From: Tetradesmus obliquus
Lineage: Eukaryota; Chlorophyta; Chlorophyceae; Sphaeropleales; Scenedesmaceae
Assembly: GCA_030272155.1 (NCBI GenBank)
Contig: CP126193.1
Location: 2,604,001 to 2,668,000, forward strand
Length of the DNA stretch: 64,000 nucleotides
Reading direction: 5' to 3'
Under the pieces are notes generated by a model. It worked only from the letters and a program-made list of their open reading frames with translations, was not told the origin of the DNA and made no database searches. Below, in pieces: positions 1 through 10,800 of the stretch (position 1 is the first letter of the stretch; each line of letters begins with the position of its first letter). Made by a program: the position numbers and the translations under genes.

Positions 1-252
1 GACTTCCAGCATGGAAAGGACGGAAGTATGTACACAGGTGACTATCCGTCCACAGCGAAGACTTGCGGTTCTTTGACAACTGTAGACACTGCAGCATGTT
101 CCGTGCACTCCAGTACACATGCATGCAATGCAGACCAACAAAGACACAGCAGCTGGCACCACTCTCACTGTCACCAAACAGCACTGCAGCATGTTGTCTG
201 CACCCCAATGCGCTCATGCCAACGCACCCAATGCCCCTGCCGCAACTCTCAC

Positions 253-2322
253 CTGCCATGAACTGCAGCAGCCGCTCCTGCCAGTCCCTCTGTGCCGCCA
301 ACTCCGCCTTGCTGCTGCTGCCGCCGCCGCCCCTGCTGCTGCTGCCGCCGCCGCCCCTGCTGCTGCTGCTGCCGCCAGCGCCAGCCGCCGGCGGCCACTG
401 CACCCTGCCTGCCGTAAACCCTGCCAGCAGCTGAACCGCCAGCAGGTTAAACCGCTGCAGCAGATCCTGCAGTGGCCCAGATAGCCTGGCAGCTGGTGCC
501 ACTGCAGGAAAGGCCTTCAATAGCCGCGGCAGCACCTGTCCAGCTGCTTGGTTAAGCCACAGCGCCTTATCCTGATCCACAGTGTTGAACCCAGGGCACA
601 AACTGCCGCCGCTGCTGCTGCTGCTGCCGTATGGCCGCACATCCTCTGCTGTTGCTGCTGCTGCTGCTGCTGCCGTGCTGATCTCCGGTGCAACATGAGT
701 GAGCAGCAGCTGGCAGCAGCCCAGAATGTGCACCAGCACCTGTGCAGCCTCTTGTTCTGGTGCAGTGGATAAGCTGCCAGGCGCCGCCTCTGACCAGCAG
801 TCAAACAGCACAGCAAGCAGCTGCAGCGATTGCGACTGCAGCTGCGCAGCCGACCCATGTGCTCCTACTGCGGCTGCTGCTGCTGCTGGTGCGGCGCTTG
901 TGCTGCCGTGTTGTGTGCCAGGGGCCTGTTTAGGCTGCTGTAGCACTGTTGCAAAGCTGCTGCTGCTGCTGCTGCTGCTGCCGGCAGCATACAGGCGCAG
1001 CAGCTCCTGCGCTGCTGGCATGCGCATGCTTCCCGGCGGAGCTGCAGCACTCCTAGCTGCCAGCAGCGGCCGCCTGCTGCTGCTGCTGCTGCTGCTGCCA
1101 GCGCGTGGGGCAGCATCGGCAGCACCAGCAGCAGCTGCGGCTGCTGCGCCGCCTGTGCTGCTGCGTGCTGCAGCTGCAGCCTGCAGCGCTGTGTTGAGGA
1201 AGCGCTGCAAGCTTGACAGCACCTTCAGCAGGCCAGTCAGCGCTTGGCTCTTCACACTCTTGCCCCTGTTCGTGCGGGACAGCAGTCCGCTGTAATGCCC
1301 CAGGCTGCAGCACAGCTGCTCATCACTTGCCATACGCTGCGGCGCTGCCTCTGTAAGAGCTTCCAGCACTGCCAATGCATCTAGCCGCACATCAGCAGAT
1401 AGATGCGTGAGTGCTGCTGACAGGTGCGCCATGAAAAGCGGCACGAAGGGCGCGAGTGCTGCAGGCCCGAGAGCAGGTAGTGCTGCGCCGCGCAGCAGCG
1501 ACAGCAGCGCCGTGCGTACCGGCTGCTCGCCGTCGGCCACGCGTGTTGCGAGGGCCTCTAGGAGGAGTGCTGCGTGGCGGCGGGCTTCTGCTGGGTGTGC
1601 GGTGAGCAGCTGCTGCAGGCCGGCGAGTGCGTCGCGGCGCGTGTGGGTGTTGTGGTGGGACAGCTGACCCACGAGCTCCTGCAAGCGACAAGTTGGGCGA
1701 CAAAGAGCACGGCAGAGGTTGGTGCTTAGGGGAAGCATGGAGATCCTAGATGAGTGTGTTGGGGAAGCATAGATTATCATTCTTGCTCCTGCAGCTGCAG
1801 AGTGGCTCAGCATGCTAACTGACAGGGCCCAGCAACCTGTTGGGAGAGGTGGCAGGGTGGCAGCAAGGGGTCACATGCCAACTTTGAACAAACGTGGCAG
1901 TGCGCGGGCTTCAAGTCCGCATGAAGTGATGTAATGTGCTGGAAGTGCACGTCTACGATTGTGTTGCTTGCAGAGGGATGCTGCTCGCGAGACATGCTGG
2001 ACGGCTGCTGCTGCTGCTGCTGCCAGATGCTGTACACTCTATTGCAGCTGTTCCTCGTGCTGAAACTGCAGGCCATTTGAGATCTGATGTAGATATATAC
2101 ATATATACTGGCGGTACGCACCTTGAGTGTAAGGTTCCGTTCGCTGACTGCTGCCCCTGCCTTGTCCTGAGCAATGCTCTGGGTGGACAAGTTGATGCTG
2201 CGCGACTTGAAGTCCGTGTTCGTGTCATTCTGTGCCTTCGGTAGCTTCTTGCCAACTTTGTGCTTTACTTTGCGAAAGTCCACCCCGACTCCGGGATTCT
2301 TGCGCTTGGAGGGCTTGCCCAT
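253..2322 (-). CDS. IPI1: IPI1/TEX10-like pre-rRNA processing protein, 5' part of gene (runs off left edge)
   Basis: In yeast and animals this family belongs to the Rix1/PELP1-TEX10 complex, which matures the 60S subunit in the nucleus. Exon 1 (2322-2122, 67 codons) starts MGKPSKRKNPG and carries the family block DFRKVKHKVGKKLPKAQN, then ends SERNLTLK. Exon 2 (1678-253) resumes in phase at ELVGQLSHHNTHTRRDAL, the expected continuation, and runs through the HEAT-like region (PLFMAHLSAALTHLSADV). Low-complexity Ser/Ala/Gln stretches follow, about codons 200-260 of the joined protein, encoded by CAG/CTG runs. A donor (CAG/GTGAG) lies at 252-251, so the remaining exons are beyond position 1. The start is the only ATG that gives the conserved N-terminus. 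The poly-Ser/Ala tracts are not typical of land-plant homologues and are probably a local expansion. The family call rests on the N-terminal blocks and is firm; the length is unknown. Confidence 0.88.
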
Positions 2323-2800
2323 GGCTACCCGGCTGCTTTACGGTGCAAGGCTTGAACCTGTCGTTTTCTCCTGCTTAAAGACGTTGTTACGCGATATACA
2401 ACTTATCAAAAGTGAAAGAAGATGACAGCGGGGCTCCCACACACCTCAGAAACACTGAAGACCGTGGCAGCCAACACACACAGAACATGTGCGATTCTGC
2501 TAACAGGCCAAGACGTCAACCACGTGCATGTGACAATCTGCCCACCATTATTCATCCCTATTGCATTGTGGGCACCCACCAGCTGTGTCAGTTACAAAAT
2601 GACGTAACCTGTCATAACCTACTGAGTGACCGCATGCTGGACATTGCCATCACTGCTCAGACTGTCGCTACTGCCACTGTGTCAGCAGCAGTTCCCTTGT
2701 CATTGTGATGTGATGCAGCTGCAGTATCACGCGCGTTGGCAGCAAAGGTTCAGCACAGCAACACATTCCATCAACTGCTGCTGAAGCGCAACCGTTGCGC

Positions 2801-2833
2801 TGCCTGTACTGCCTGTGACAGGCAGTACAGGCA
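2801..2833. repeat. 33-bp perfect inverted repeat
   Basis: The arms TGCCTGTACTGCCTGT and ACAGGCAGTACAGGCA are exact reverse complements around a single central G. The left arm itself contains a direct repeat of TGCCTGT. It lies about 480 bp upstream of the IPI1 start codon, in sequence with no gene. Confidence 0.9.
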
Positions 2834-4516
2834 CCACACTGCCTACATCTGGTGTGCCACACACTTGATACAACAAGCACTCTCCCTGCCGTCGTCACTG
2901 CTGCTCATCTGACACTTTCAAGGCGCATAGTAACGCACCTACTCGCACACAACGAAGCGGCGATGCGCCAAAGCCTCAGACACAAGCTTTCACACTGTGT
3001 ACACCAGAAGTAGCATGAAGGGGATGCTGCATCCCGGGCCGGCCAGCATCCTGATAAAAGTGACTGCACTGCTGGCCGGCCTGCTGCAGCTGGGCGCATA
3101 CGGCTGCCAGTGCCAGTGGCTGTATGGTGCTCCGAGCAACAGTGCTCTTGAGTCAACAGAAGATACACAACACGTGCACAATGCAACAGTCGGACACCTT
3201 GCAGCTGATGGGGTATCCAGGTGTGTTCATCCCAAGCTCACAAGCACTGGCACAGACAGCAGCAGACAAGGCTGCTTGCACCAGCCAGCACATCCACCTG
3301 CAGCACCTGCCACACCTGTGGCAAGTCCACCAGCAGCCAGACCCTGGCGGCTGGTCATATATACCATGCGTAAGCTGAACTTCGACTCTGGAGAAGTACA
3401 TATGTGCAACGTACTATGCTGGGGGGTGCTGACACACATCATCTCTATATCTACATCAACACCATCACGCACATCGACTGGCCAACCTGTGGTACTGGTG
3501 CATTGCACCATGCAGTATGAATGAGGTGCGAAGATGTGCTTCAAGTTTGTGACTTTTGCGACTGTGTTATCCTGTAGGATCACACCTGGAGTGCTATGAA
3601 TGATGTGGCAGCACTGTAGGAGTGGGTGGGATGTGCCATTGCATGAGTGTCCTGCAGGAAAAAACGAAGATGCTTGGTAGGGATACCATGCACATAACAT
3701 AAACCAGTTGACAATGGCCAACTCCTCACAGCGCTGTTGTACCGTACATACGCCAAAAACACCAATGATTATGTGTGTCCATCACGCCTGATGTCGAATT
3801 TGTCATCACTTCTGCTGCGCTGTCCCAGCAGCAACATCAAAACTTTGCTGCTACGGTCATTACCTGCAGACCTTCACAAGTCACCAACACCTTCACATGC
3901 ACAAATCTCTGCATGCATCTTGATCACATCTGGCACTCAACTCACCATACACCCTGTTCAGCTGCAGTAAAATATATGCTCACATGCGATGCGGGCTTTC
4001 AACATCAGCGTCTCATCTGCTGCTGTGCAGATCAGCGCTTCTCCCATACACCCGTTTGACATACATCACGCTCGCTGTGTCCCGCAATTCCATCATGCAT
4101 AACACATGTGTATTATCCACCAACATCAGCAGAATGTTTGTAACTTCACCACACCATTGCCTTAAACCGCAGCCTTCAAAATATATAGACTGGTCACTGG
4201 CTACTCGTGCACCAGCAGCACCAGATATTGCAATACATGCTGCTTGCTCACACGCCATGCTTGCTGTATCACTTGTGTTTAACGACATCAATCCCTTGTC
4301 ACCCACACGCAGCTGTTGTTCACTGCAGCCAACATGCAGTCCCTGTTGTTCAATGCAGGCACCAGGAACACGCAGCCACATGCAGTACAGCACCTATACA
4401 CATTTGATACACACGTCTCCAGCTGTTCTCCCCTGCTGGCCTCAACAACACCAGCCACACGTCCACTGACACACCACCCCTGCGCTCGCCACAACATCAT
4501 CCATCACTGGGCAGGG

Positions 4517-4564
4517 TGCACCCTCCCCTGCACCCTCCCCTGCACCCTCCCCTGCACCCTCCCC
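4517..4564. repeat. 12-bp tandem repeat, four copies
   Basis: Four perfect copies of TGCACCCTCCCC sit directly after the stop codon of the prolyl 4-hydroxylase gene, inside its presumed 3' UTR. Confidence 0.9.
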
Positions 4565-4570
4565 ATCCAT

Positions 4571-5931
4571 CTACTGCTCACTTTCACTGCCAGGCCGGCC
4601 ATACTGCATGGCCCACGTGTTCATGATCCACTTCTCACCCTGCAGCACCGGCTCACCACTATGCGCCATGCGTGCATCCAACTCACCATCCGCAAACGCA
4701 GGAAAGAACACCAGTGCAGCACCCAGCTCAGGCTGCACAGCCAGGCCCTGCAGCAGCGGATGATGGAACGCTGTCGCGCCGCCTGCTGCTGCATCCATGT
4801 CGCTGAGGTACGCCACGCACTGCACCAGGCGTTGGCCGCCAGCTGCAAGCCAGCTGGCAGCACCTTGGGAGTCACCTGGGGGCCGCGCGTCGACGTGTAC
4901 GCGCTGGTACTCGCCCGCAGCATACCTGCAGGAGATGCGGCGCCCCAGCAGCAGCAGCAGGGAGCAAAGTGTGTGAGGCTTAAGGAGATCGGCCGTGTTG
5001 TGTTATCAGATGTGGCCTGCTGCACGAACTTCTGTTGTTGGGTGTGACTGTCGATGTCCCTAGCATTTGTCAGTTGCCACTCACAAACAACCGGACAGGT
5101 TACAACATCGGGTGGCTGGCTTGCCTATGCTCACTTATCTGCACCAGCTTGCACACAACGCTTCATCATGTTACTGCAGCTGGCAACAAACAGCAGGGCT
5201 CTGCAGCTTGCTCACCTTGTAACCAGTGGCACCTCCAGCTTGCAGGGCTCAGTTTGCAGCAGGCTGCACACATTGTTCACAAACGCCTCTGTCGCCTCTG
5301 CTGCTGGGTTGCCAGGCTGCAGGCTGCCCGTGCTCCACTTGCTGCCAGTGAAGCAGCGCCCCTTTGTCTTGTACTCGACTGCTGCTTTGATGCTTACTGC
5401 CAGTGCTGCTGCGGCCTCCGCCCAGCATGCAGCAGCGGTTGCAGCTGACATGAGTACCGCGTCCAAGGATGCGCCATGCTGCCAGGTGAGCAGCCCCTGA
5501 GCTACTGCACCGGCAGCTACCACAAAGCCAAGGTAGCGCAGGCGCTGGTAGTCAAACAGGACTGCGTCGTTGTATGCTGCTGTTGGCAGTTGGCCAGCGA
5601 GCGCTGCCTGCTTCAGGGCATGGCAGTGGCCTGGTGCTAGGAAGTTGTGGATGACATACACAGGGGGCTCGGCATGCACTAGCTCTAGACCTGGGTAGCA
5701 CGCATCTATGAAGGGGTATTTGCCCGTTGCCTGGCGCGTGGCAGTGGGATCCTGCTGACGAGTGACACTGCTGTTGACCCCTGCCCAGCCATCTGCAGGG
5801 AACGCAGCTTCTGGAGATGCAGCCCTGAGTTTTGTAGCGTTGAAGCATGCACTGGAGTACCTCGCTGCACGTGGAAGGCACCGGGGCCCTCGAGAAAGCA
5901 CCCGAGACTGGCTGAGCTGGACGCACGGCAT
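4571..5931 (-). CDS. Prolyl 4-hydroxylase-like 2-oxoglutarate/Fe(II) dioxygenase
   Basis: Predicted 356 aa in two exons (5931-5216 and 4925-4571; the junction restores Arg in VPLVTR/YAAGEYQ). The family hydroxylates peptidyl proline, in algae mainly of hydroxyproline-rich wall glycoproteins. The metal ligands are visible as H249 and D251 (VHVDA) and H327 (AHSGEP), and the 2-oxoglutarate lysine as K337 (QGEKW). AYLSD before the final part is also family-like. The first in-frame ATG (5931) gives an Arg/Ser-rich N-terminus that could be a targeting signal; the frame is open 5 codons further up but without ATG. Between the first catalytic-domain helix (FLAPGHCHALKQ) and the FTGSKWSTGSLQPGN block lies about 55 residues of Ala-rich, hydrophobic sequence (YLGFVVAAGAVAQ...ALAVSIKAA), which is not part of the usual compact fold. 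The HxD..H..K set is complete, so it may be active. Substrate unknown. Confidence 0.85.
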
Positions 5932-6556
5932 CGAATGGAGTCGCAACTAGAAGGTCCCTTGTTCAAGACGATGCACTATACTGAAAATTTTGGCTGCTCT
6001 TCTGGCTGCTTTGCTGCTAAGGCTAGCGTGCTCAGCAGTGGCAAGATGAGATCTCGGGAGAGTTAGTTTCGTTAGATGTACGAAGCAGGTGAACAGAGGC
6101 GCTGCAGCCACATTGCTATGTTGAATTTCAAATCATCCGACGTAGAGGTGCTCGGCTTGCATCATCCGGTCCCTTTAGGTTTTTGTTTCTTGGCGGGAGG
6201 TGTGGGGCAGGAGCTCGCCTGGTGTCTGGCACGTGCACTGCTTGACCTGGTTACCTGCTGGTTCGGCAGTGCGACCGGCTTCTTGTAAATGCTTTGACTA
6301 AGTCAACAGCTTATACGAAGGTGCTGCCTACAGACGGGCACGCAGCAGTGCGTGTGTTGCTGCAGGGCTCACGAGAGCAGAAACATAGCAACACATGTTG
6401 CCGTGGCAGCACAGTGCTGCAACATGAGACAGGGCTCACCCCGGCGGGGCAAGCAACATTGCTTACCAGCAAACGAGTCCACACATATGGCGCATTGCGG
6501 TGCATCATATAACAAAGTAGCGCGCAGCGGGTGGCAGCAGAGAGCCGCTCACGCCT
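5932..6556. other. Upstream region of the prolyl 4-hydroxylase gene
   Basis: No supported gene. Short open frames on both strands have no recognisable domain. The part next to 5931 is the expected promoter and 5' UTR of the hydroxylase. Confidence 0.4.
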
Positions 6557-7309
6557 CAACTGGCACGCGCTGCAGGCTGTTCTGTGCTAGCACGATGATG
6601 CACGAGTCACGTCACGCACCACCGAACTACAACCCAGCTGCTGTTGCTGCTGCTTGTTCCTGCAGAGTGCAAACACTAGGCCAGGCCGCTCAGCCCGCCA
6701 CTGGCACGCCCTGCAGGCTGTCCAGTGCCGCACCGAACAGCCGCCGGCTGCCGCCAGGTATACCAAAATTGCTTGCTGCTTCATTGCCCTAGCAGCATCT
6801 ATCCGCTTAGCCTGCCACTGGCACGCCCTGCAGGCTGTCAAGTGCTGCCCCTGCTGCCATGCTGTCAGCAAACACCCCCCACTCAGCCCACCACAGGCAC
6901 GCCCTGCAGCCTGTCCAGTGTTGCACCGAACAGCCGCCGGCTGCCGCCAGGTATACCAAAACTGCTTGCTGCTTCATTGCCCTAGCAGCATCTAGCCGCT
7001 CAGCCCGCCACTGGCACGCCCTGCAGGCTGTCGAGTGCTGCCCCTGCTGCCATGCTGTTAGCTAACCCCTCCCACTCAGCCCACCACAGGCACGCCCTGC
7101 AGCCTGTCAAGTGCTACTCCCGCAAATCAAGCTAGCAGCAGGCCCCTCAAGCCGGTACCATGCTGCCAGCAAACCCCTCCCACTCAGCCCACCACTGGCA
7201 CGCCCTGCAGCCTGTCCAGTGCCGCGCCGAACAGCGTGTGCCTATCATACTGCCCCGCCACCTCCTCGCCAATGAGCCCACCATTGAAGATGTTGAGGAT
7301 GGTGATGTC
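6557..7309 (-). repeat. Repeat array derived from the last exon and 3' flank of SMC5
   Basis: At least seven copies of a core that, read on the minus strand, encodes LDRLQGVPV(V/A)G-stop occur here, near 6560, 6701, 6817, 6892, 7008, 7083 and 7191. The copies at 6701/6817 recur at 6892/7008, giving a higher-order unit of 191 bp (116 + 75). The copy at 7309-7184 is a complete 126-nt version of the SMC5 terminal exon, with its own acceptor AG, an intact frame and stop. It differs from 13617-13492 at 12 positions (5 of 41 residues). The real SMC5 3' flank holds one further core at 13426-13491. Confidence 0.88.
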
Positions 7310-7878
7310 CTGGCGGCGGCAGCAGCAGCAGCAGCACGTTGCTACCTCCCTCATGCGGAGTTGGTGAGCTGCCCTGGCGTGCCACACACAAGTCAGCACG
7401 CAGGCGTGCACGGTTGCAGCAGCTGTGCGCTGTAGCTGGGCCAGCACCATGGCTGCAGCGCTGCTTCGACAGATCTACGCTGCATGCAGCACCTATTGTA
7501 TCGCAACAAACAACTGGCTGCAACAACAGGTGCTGTGTCGCCACCCCGCTGTTCCTGGCTTTCTGCCATTCCGTGCGAGTATCTGACACAGATACAGCAG
7601 TGCTGCTGTGGGTGGGCAGTCGGCTGTTTTGTGCACTGGCAGCTACGGCCTAAGCCATCAAGGGAGGCAAAGCAACAAGGTGTTGTGCATGACACGCCTT
7701 GGCAGTCAAACTTGTGAACTCACCTTCAGCTGCAAGAAGCTGAACCTCAGCCAGGGATCACCTCTAGAAACTGCAGTGTAGATATAATCCTTTGTTGCTG
7801 CTGCTGCTGCTGCTCCTGCTGCTGCTGCTGTTGCAGCTGCATGGCAAGTTGGAAGCTTGGTGCTGCCATCTCAGGGCG
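7310..7878. other. Gap between repeat array and beta-helix membrane protein gene
   Basis: No supported gene. It contains CTG-rich sequence at 7794-7832. The right end is the expected 3' UTR of the minus-strand gene ending at 7879. Confidence 0.4.
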
Positions 7879-10800
7879 TTATGGAGCCTCCTCTCCATTG
7901 CTGGCATTGCCCTGCTGCTCTGGTTTGTTCAGTGTCTTCCGAGCCAGCTGCAGAGCAGATGCCGCAAGCAGGCTCAACGCAATCGCCACAAACAGCCCAT
8001 TCACTGCAAGGACCACAGCACCCATTACATTCTTTACTTTCTCATAGCCTTGCAGCTGCTCTGCGTCCAAGCCCTTGGGTTCTATGAAGGTCAACATGCA
8101 CAGGCTAGTGCTGAAGAGCACTGCAGTGCTAGCTGCCTGCAGCTGCTGGTTGGCATGCACCCTGAACGGCCGCAGCCACACCACCAATATCAATTAGATG
8201 CCAAACACCACAGTGAGGATGAGCACTTGGTAGTACTCGTGAATCATCAGGCCGTACACAGATATGAACATGAGGGCAATAGTTTGTATGTGAATCACAG
8301 CATCCCATACCAGGGTCGTGCGGTGCCTGCACCAGCTGGCGAAAGCACGGAAGTTGTGGAACATCCGTGCACCGCTTGGTGCTGCTGGGTTTTCAAGGTG
8401 AACTTCGTAGTCGCTGTACATGAAGCCAAACTTCTCCACGAACCAGGGCTCCTGCAGCAGCTGCCTGTGTGCTGCTGTCCACAGCACAGCAACAAGAAGC
8501 AGCGGCATCGCCACACTGAACAGCACAGCAGGCACGCCTACGCCCAGCGCCCAGCGCCCATGCTCTGTGTTTGGGTAAACTCTAGGGCAGCTCTGTGCCA
8601 TGTCGAGCACCCAATACCATTCACCGCACACCTTCTGGCAGGCGAACATGCCGACACCTACACGTGCTATGCTGGGAAAGAAGAAGAAGCACACCACCAG
8701 CACAGTAACAGTCCAGCGCATGGACAGATACTCCCACAGAGACGGGCGGCGCCTGAGCTGTGACTGCATGCGCATAAACCAAATTGCCTGGCGGCCTCTT
8801 GACTGCGCAAGAAACGCTCCATCACCAAGACACTTTGCTATACTCGCCTTGTTTATGCAGGGGAGCTTGGTGAAACAGCGCGCTACCTGGATGGCAGTCC
8901 TCACAGCAAAAGGCCAGGCAAACCACCATACCACCTGCAGCGTCACCGTGACAGCCACCAGTAAAACTGGCATCAGCAGAGTGATGAGCCCTTTGTATCC
9001 TGCCTGGGCTGCCATTCGTTCACCATCTGCAGGTGTGAGCAGGCAGTCCAGGGAGGAGTGTGAGCCAAAGGCGTTGCTCCAAGCTGCACCCAGCCATCAA
9101 AAAGTCGCGCTGACTGATGTTGGGAACTCTAATGGCAGCTTGGAAATCACACCGGCGAAGTACTGCAGCAGAATGGCAGCAGCAAGAGGCACCAGCCAAA
9201 AGAAACAGCAGCAGCGGCAGCAACAGCAAAAGCAGCAGCAGCAGCAACAGCAGGAGCACCATCAACAGCAGCGATCACGGCAATTTGACTAATGATATCA
9301 TGCCGCATAAACTTCCCAGTGAAAGTAGCTGAGCGCGGCTGCCAGGCATGCTGTTACTAGCACCACAAGCTGGAGGTGATGTATTATGCATGTGCGGCAA
9401 ACGTGAACTGTCCTGCTGCCTACTGTTTTGGCTCATTGTCTCACAAGGACCATCAACTCTGCCACAATGCATCCTCACCTGTGCATACATGGCAAGGGCT
9501 TTGATGACGTCGGTCACCTGCATGCCACGGCTGTTTACATCCGTCTCCTGCATGTGCGACTCCTGCACACCCGACCGAATCGTGAACCAAATGACCACTG
9601 CAAACATTGCACCGTATCCAAACATCAGTGCCCTTATCTTCTGTCGGTCAACCACGCCCTGACCATCAGCTGACACTCCCATGCAAGCGCCACAGGTAAA
9701 TGCATCAGTCTGGCCAAAGCCAGGCTTGCAGGAGGCACACAGCAGGCCTGTGTAACCAGACTGACTGCAGAGCAGCTGTCCATATTCTTCCCATGAGCTT
9801 GCAACCAAGGTGATGTTTGGGTTGTAGAGGTTGCGCGTGACAAGCTCAGACACTGCGTGGCTGCAGGCCTGCTGGTTGGGGCACCTGTAGACAAGCAAGT
9901 TCAGACAGTCGATGAGGATGCTGCAGACAGTACAGATGTGGTGGCTTCGTCAAGCATGCTGTGCATGCATTGTATTCCAGAAGCTTTACAAAAGTGTGCA
10001 TCACAGGTTGCGCTGTCGGCGACAGTGGTTGCAGAGCGACCAGCGCTGCCTCTGCTGCTGTTGCCTGCAGCCGCCAACTTCAAGAAGCGCCGCGCTTTTG
10101 CAGGTGCAATCTGTACTGCTGGCACTCACAGCACACGTTGCATGCGAGCAGCACACCACATCTGCTTTCACTCTGACATGCTGAAGTTGTGCTCACCTGA
10201 TGACATCACCCAGGGAGCAGCTGGGGTACAGTGAGGCCTCCCGACCTCCAGGCGCATGCCAAAACCCTGACAGTGGTGTCACCAGCGCTCCCCCAGGACA
10301 GTGGCTCGAAGAACTGCACTGTTTGCACGAGGCCCCTGCTGCCAAGCTGTAGCTGAAGGCAGGGCATGCACTGCAGGAACCGTCGCCAGTAGGCACCTCG
10401 CCAAGGCTGCAATCCCTCGTCCACAGCACAGATGCGTTCTGTCTGTGTAGATTTACGCCAACATCAAACGAGATTGTGGTGGCGTTGTCAGCATACACAT
10501 CCCAACCCTCGCCACCGGTGTTGTTTTGAATCGTGGAGTTCACAATGTGAATGGCAGAAACAGTCTGGACTCGCTCCCAATCACCAAAATCGCACCTCAA
10601 ACTATACTTTGAGTGAAACTCACTGCCCAGGGTGAGCTTGTCTAGCTGTTGCGAGCATATGCCGCCGCCAGTATGTGCCGTATTTGATGCCAAGTCACTG
10701 CTGGACATGTTGAAGCTGCTGTCTGCCTGCCAAGATGTTGAAACGAGAGTGGTTTCAAAGAGAGTGGTCATGAACAGGCCACCACCACACTGCCCGCCTG

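Larger units (their letters stand above)
2323..4570. other. Intergenic stretch between IPI1 start and prolyl 4-hydroxylase stop
   Basis: No coding region can be supported. A plus-strand reading frame at 2997-3524 has no recognisable domain and no family-like splice structure. The stretch holds a 33-bp perfect palindrome (2801-2833) and a 12-bp tandem repeat (4517-4564). The part next to 2322 must contain the IPI1 promoter and the part next to 4570 the hydroxylase 3' UTR. Confidence 0.5.

Noticed and set aside
119-1313. Long plus- and minus-strand open frames rich in Ala, Leu, Cys or Gln
   Set aside because: They are shadow frames of CAG/CTG and GCC repeats inside the IPI1 exon. Only the frame with the HEAT-like sequence fits the family.
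2997-3524. 175-codon plus-strand open frame
   Set aside because: No domain, no codon bias like the real genes nearby, and an overlapping open frame on the other strand.
6557-7309. CRISPR-like or satellite array
   Set aside because: Spacing is irregular and the repeated core is coding sequence from the end of SMC5, in a plant-type nuclear genome.
8194-9099. A variant genetic code in which stop codons are sense codons
   Set aside because: The two interruptions use different stops (TGA and TAA). The other genes in the window read cleanly, with TAA, TGA and TAG each ending a recognisable protein.
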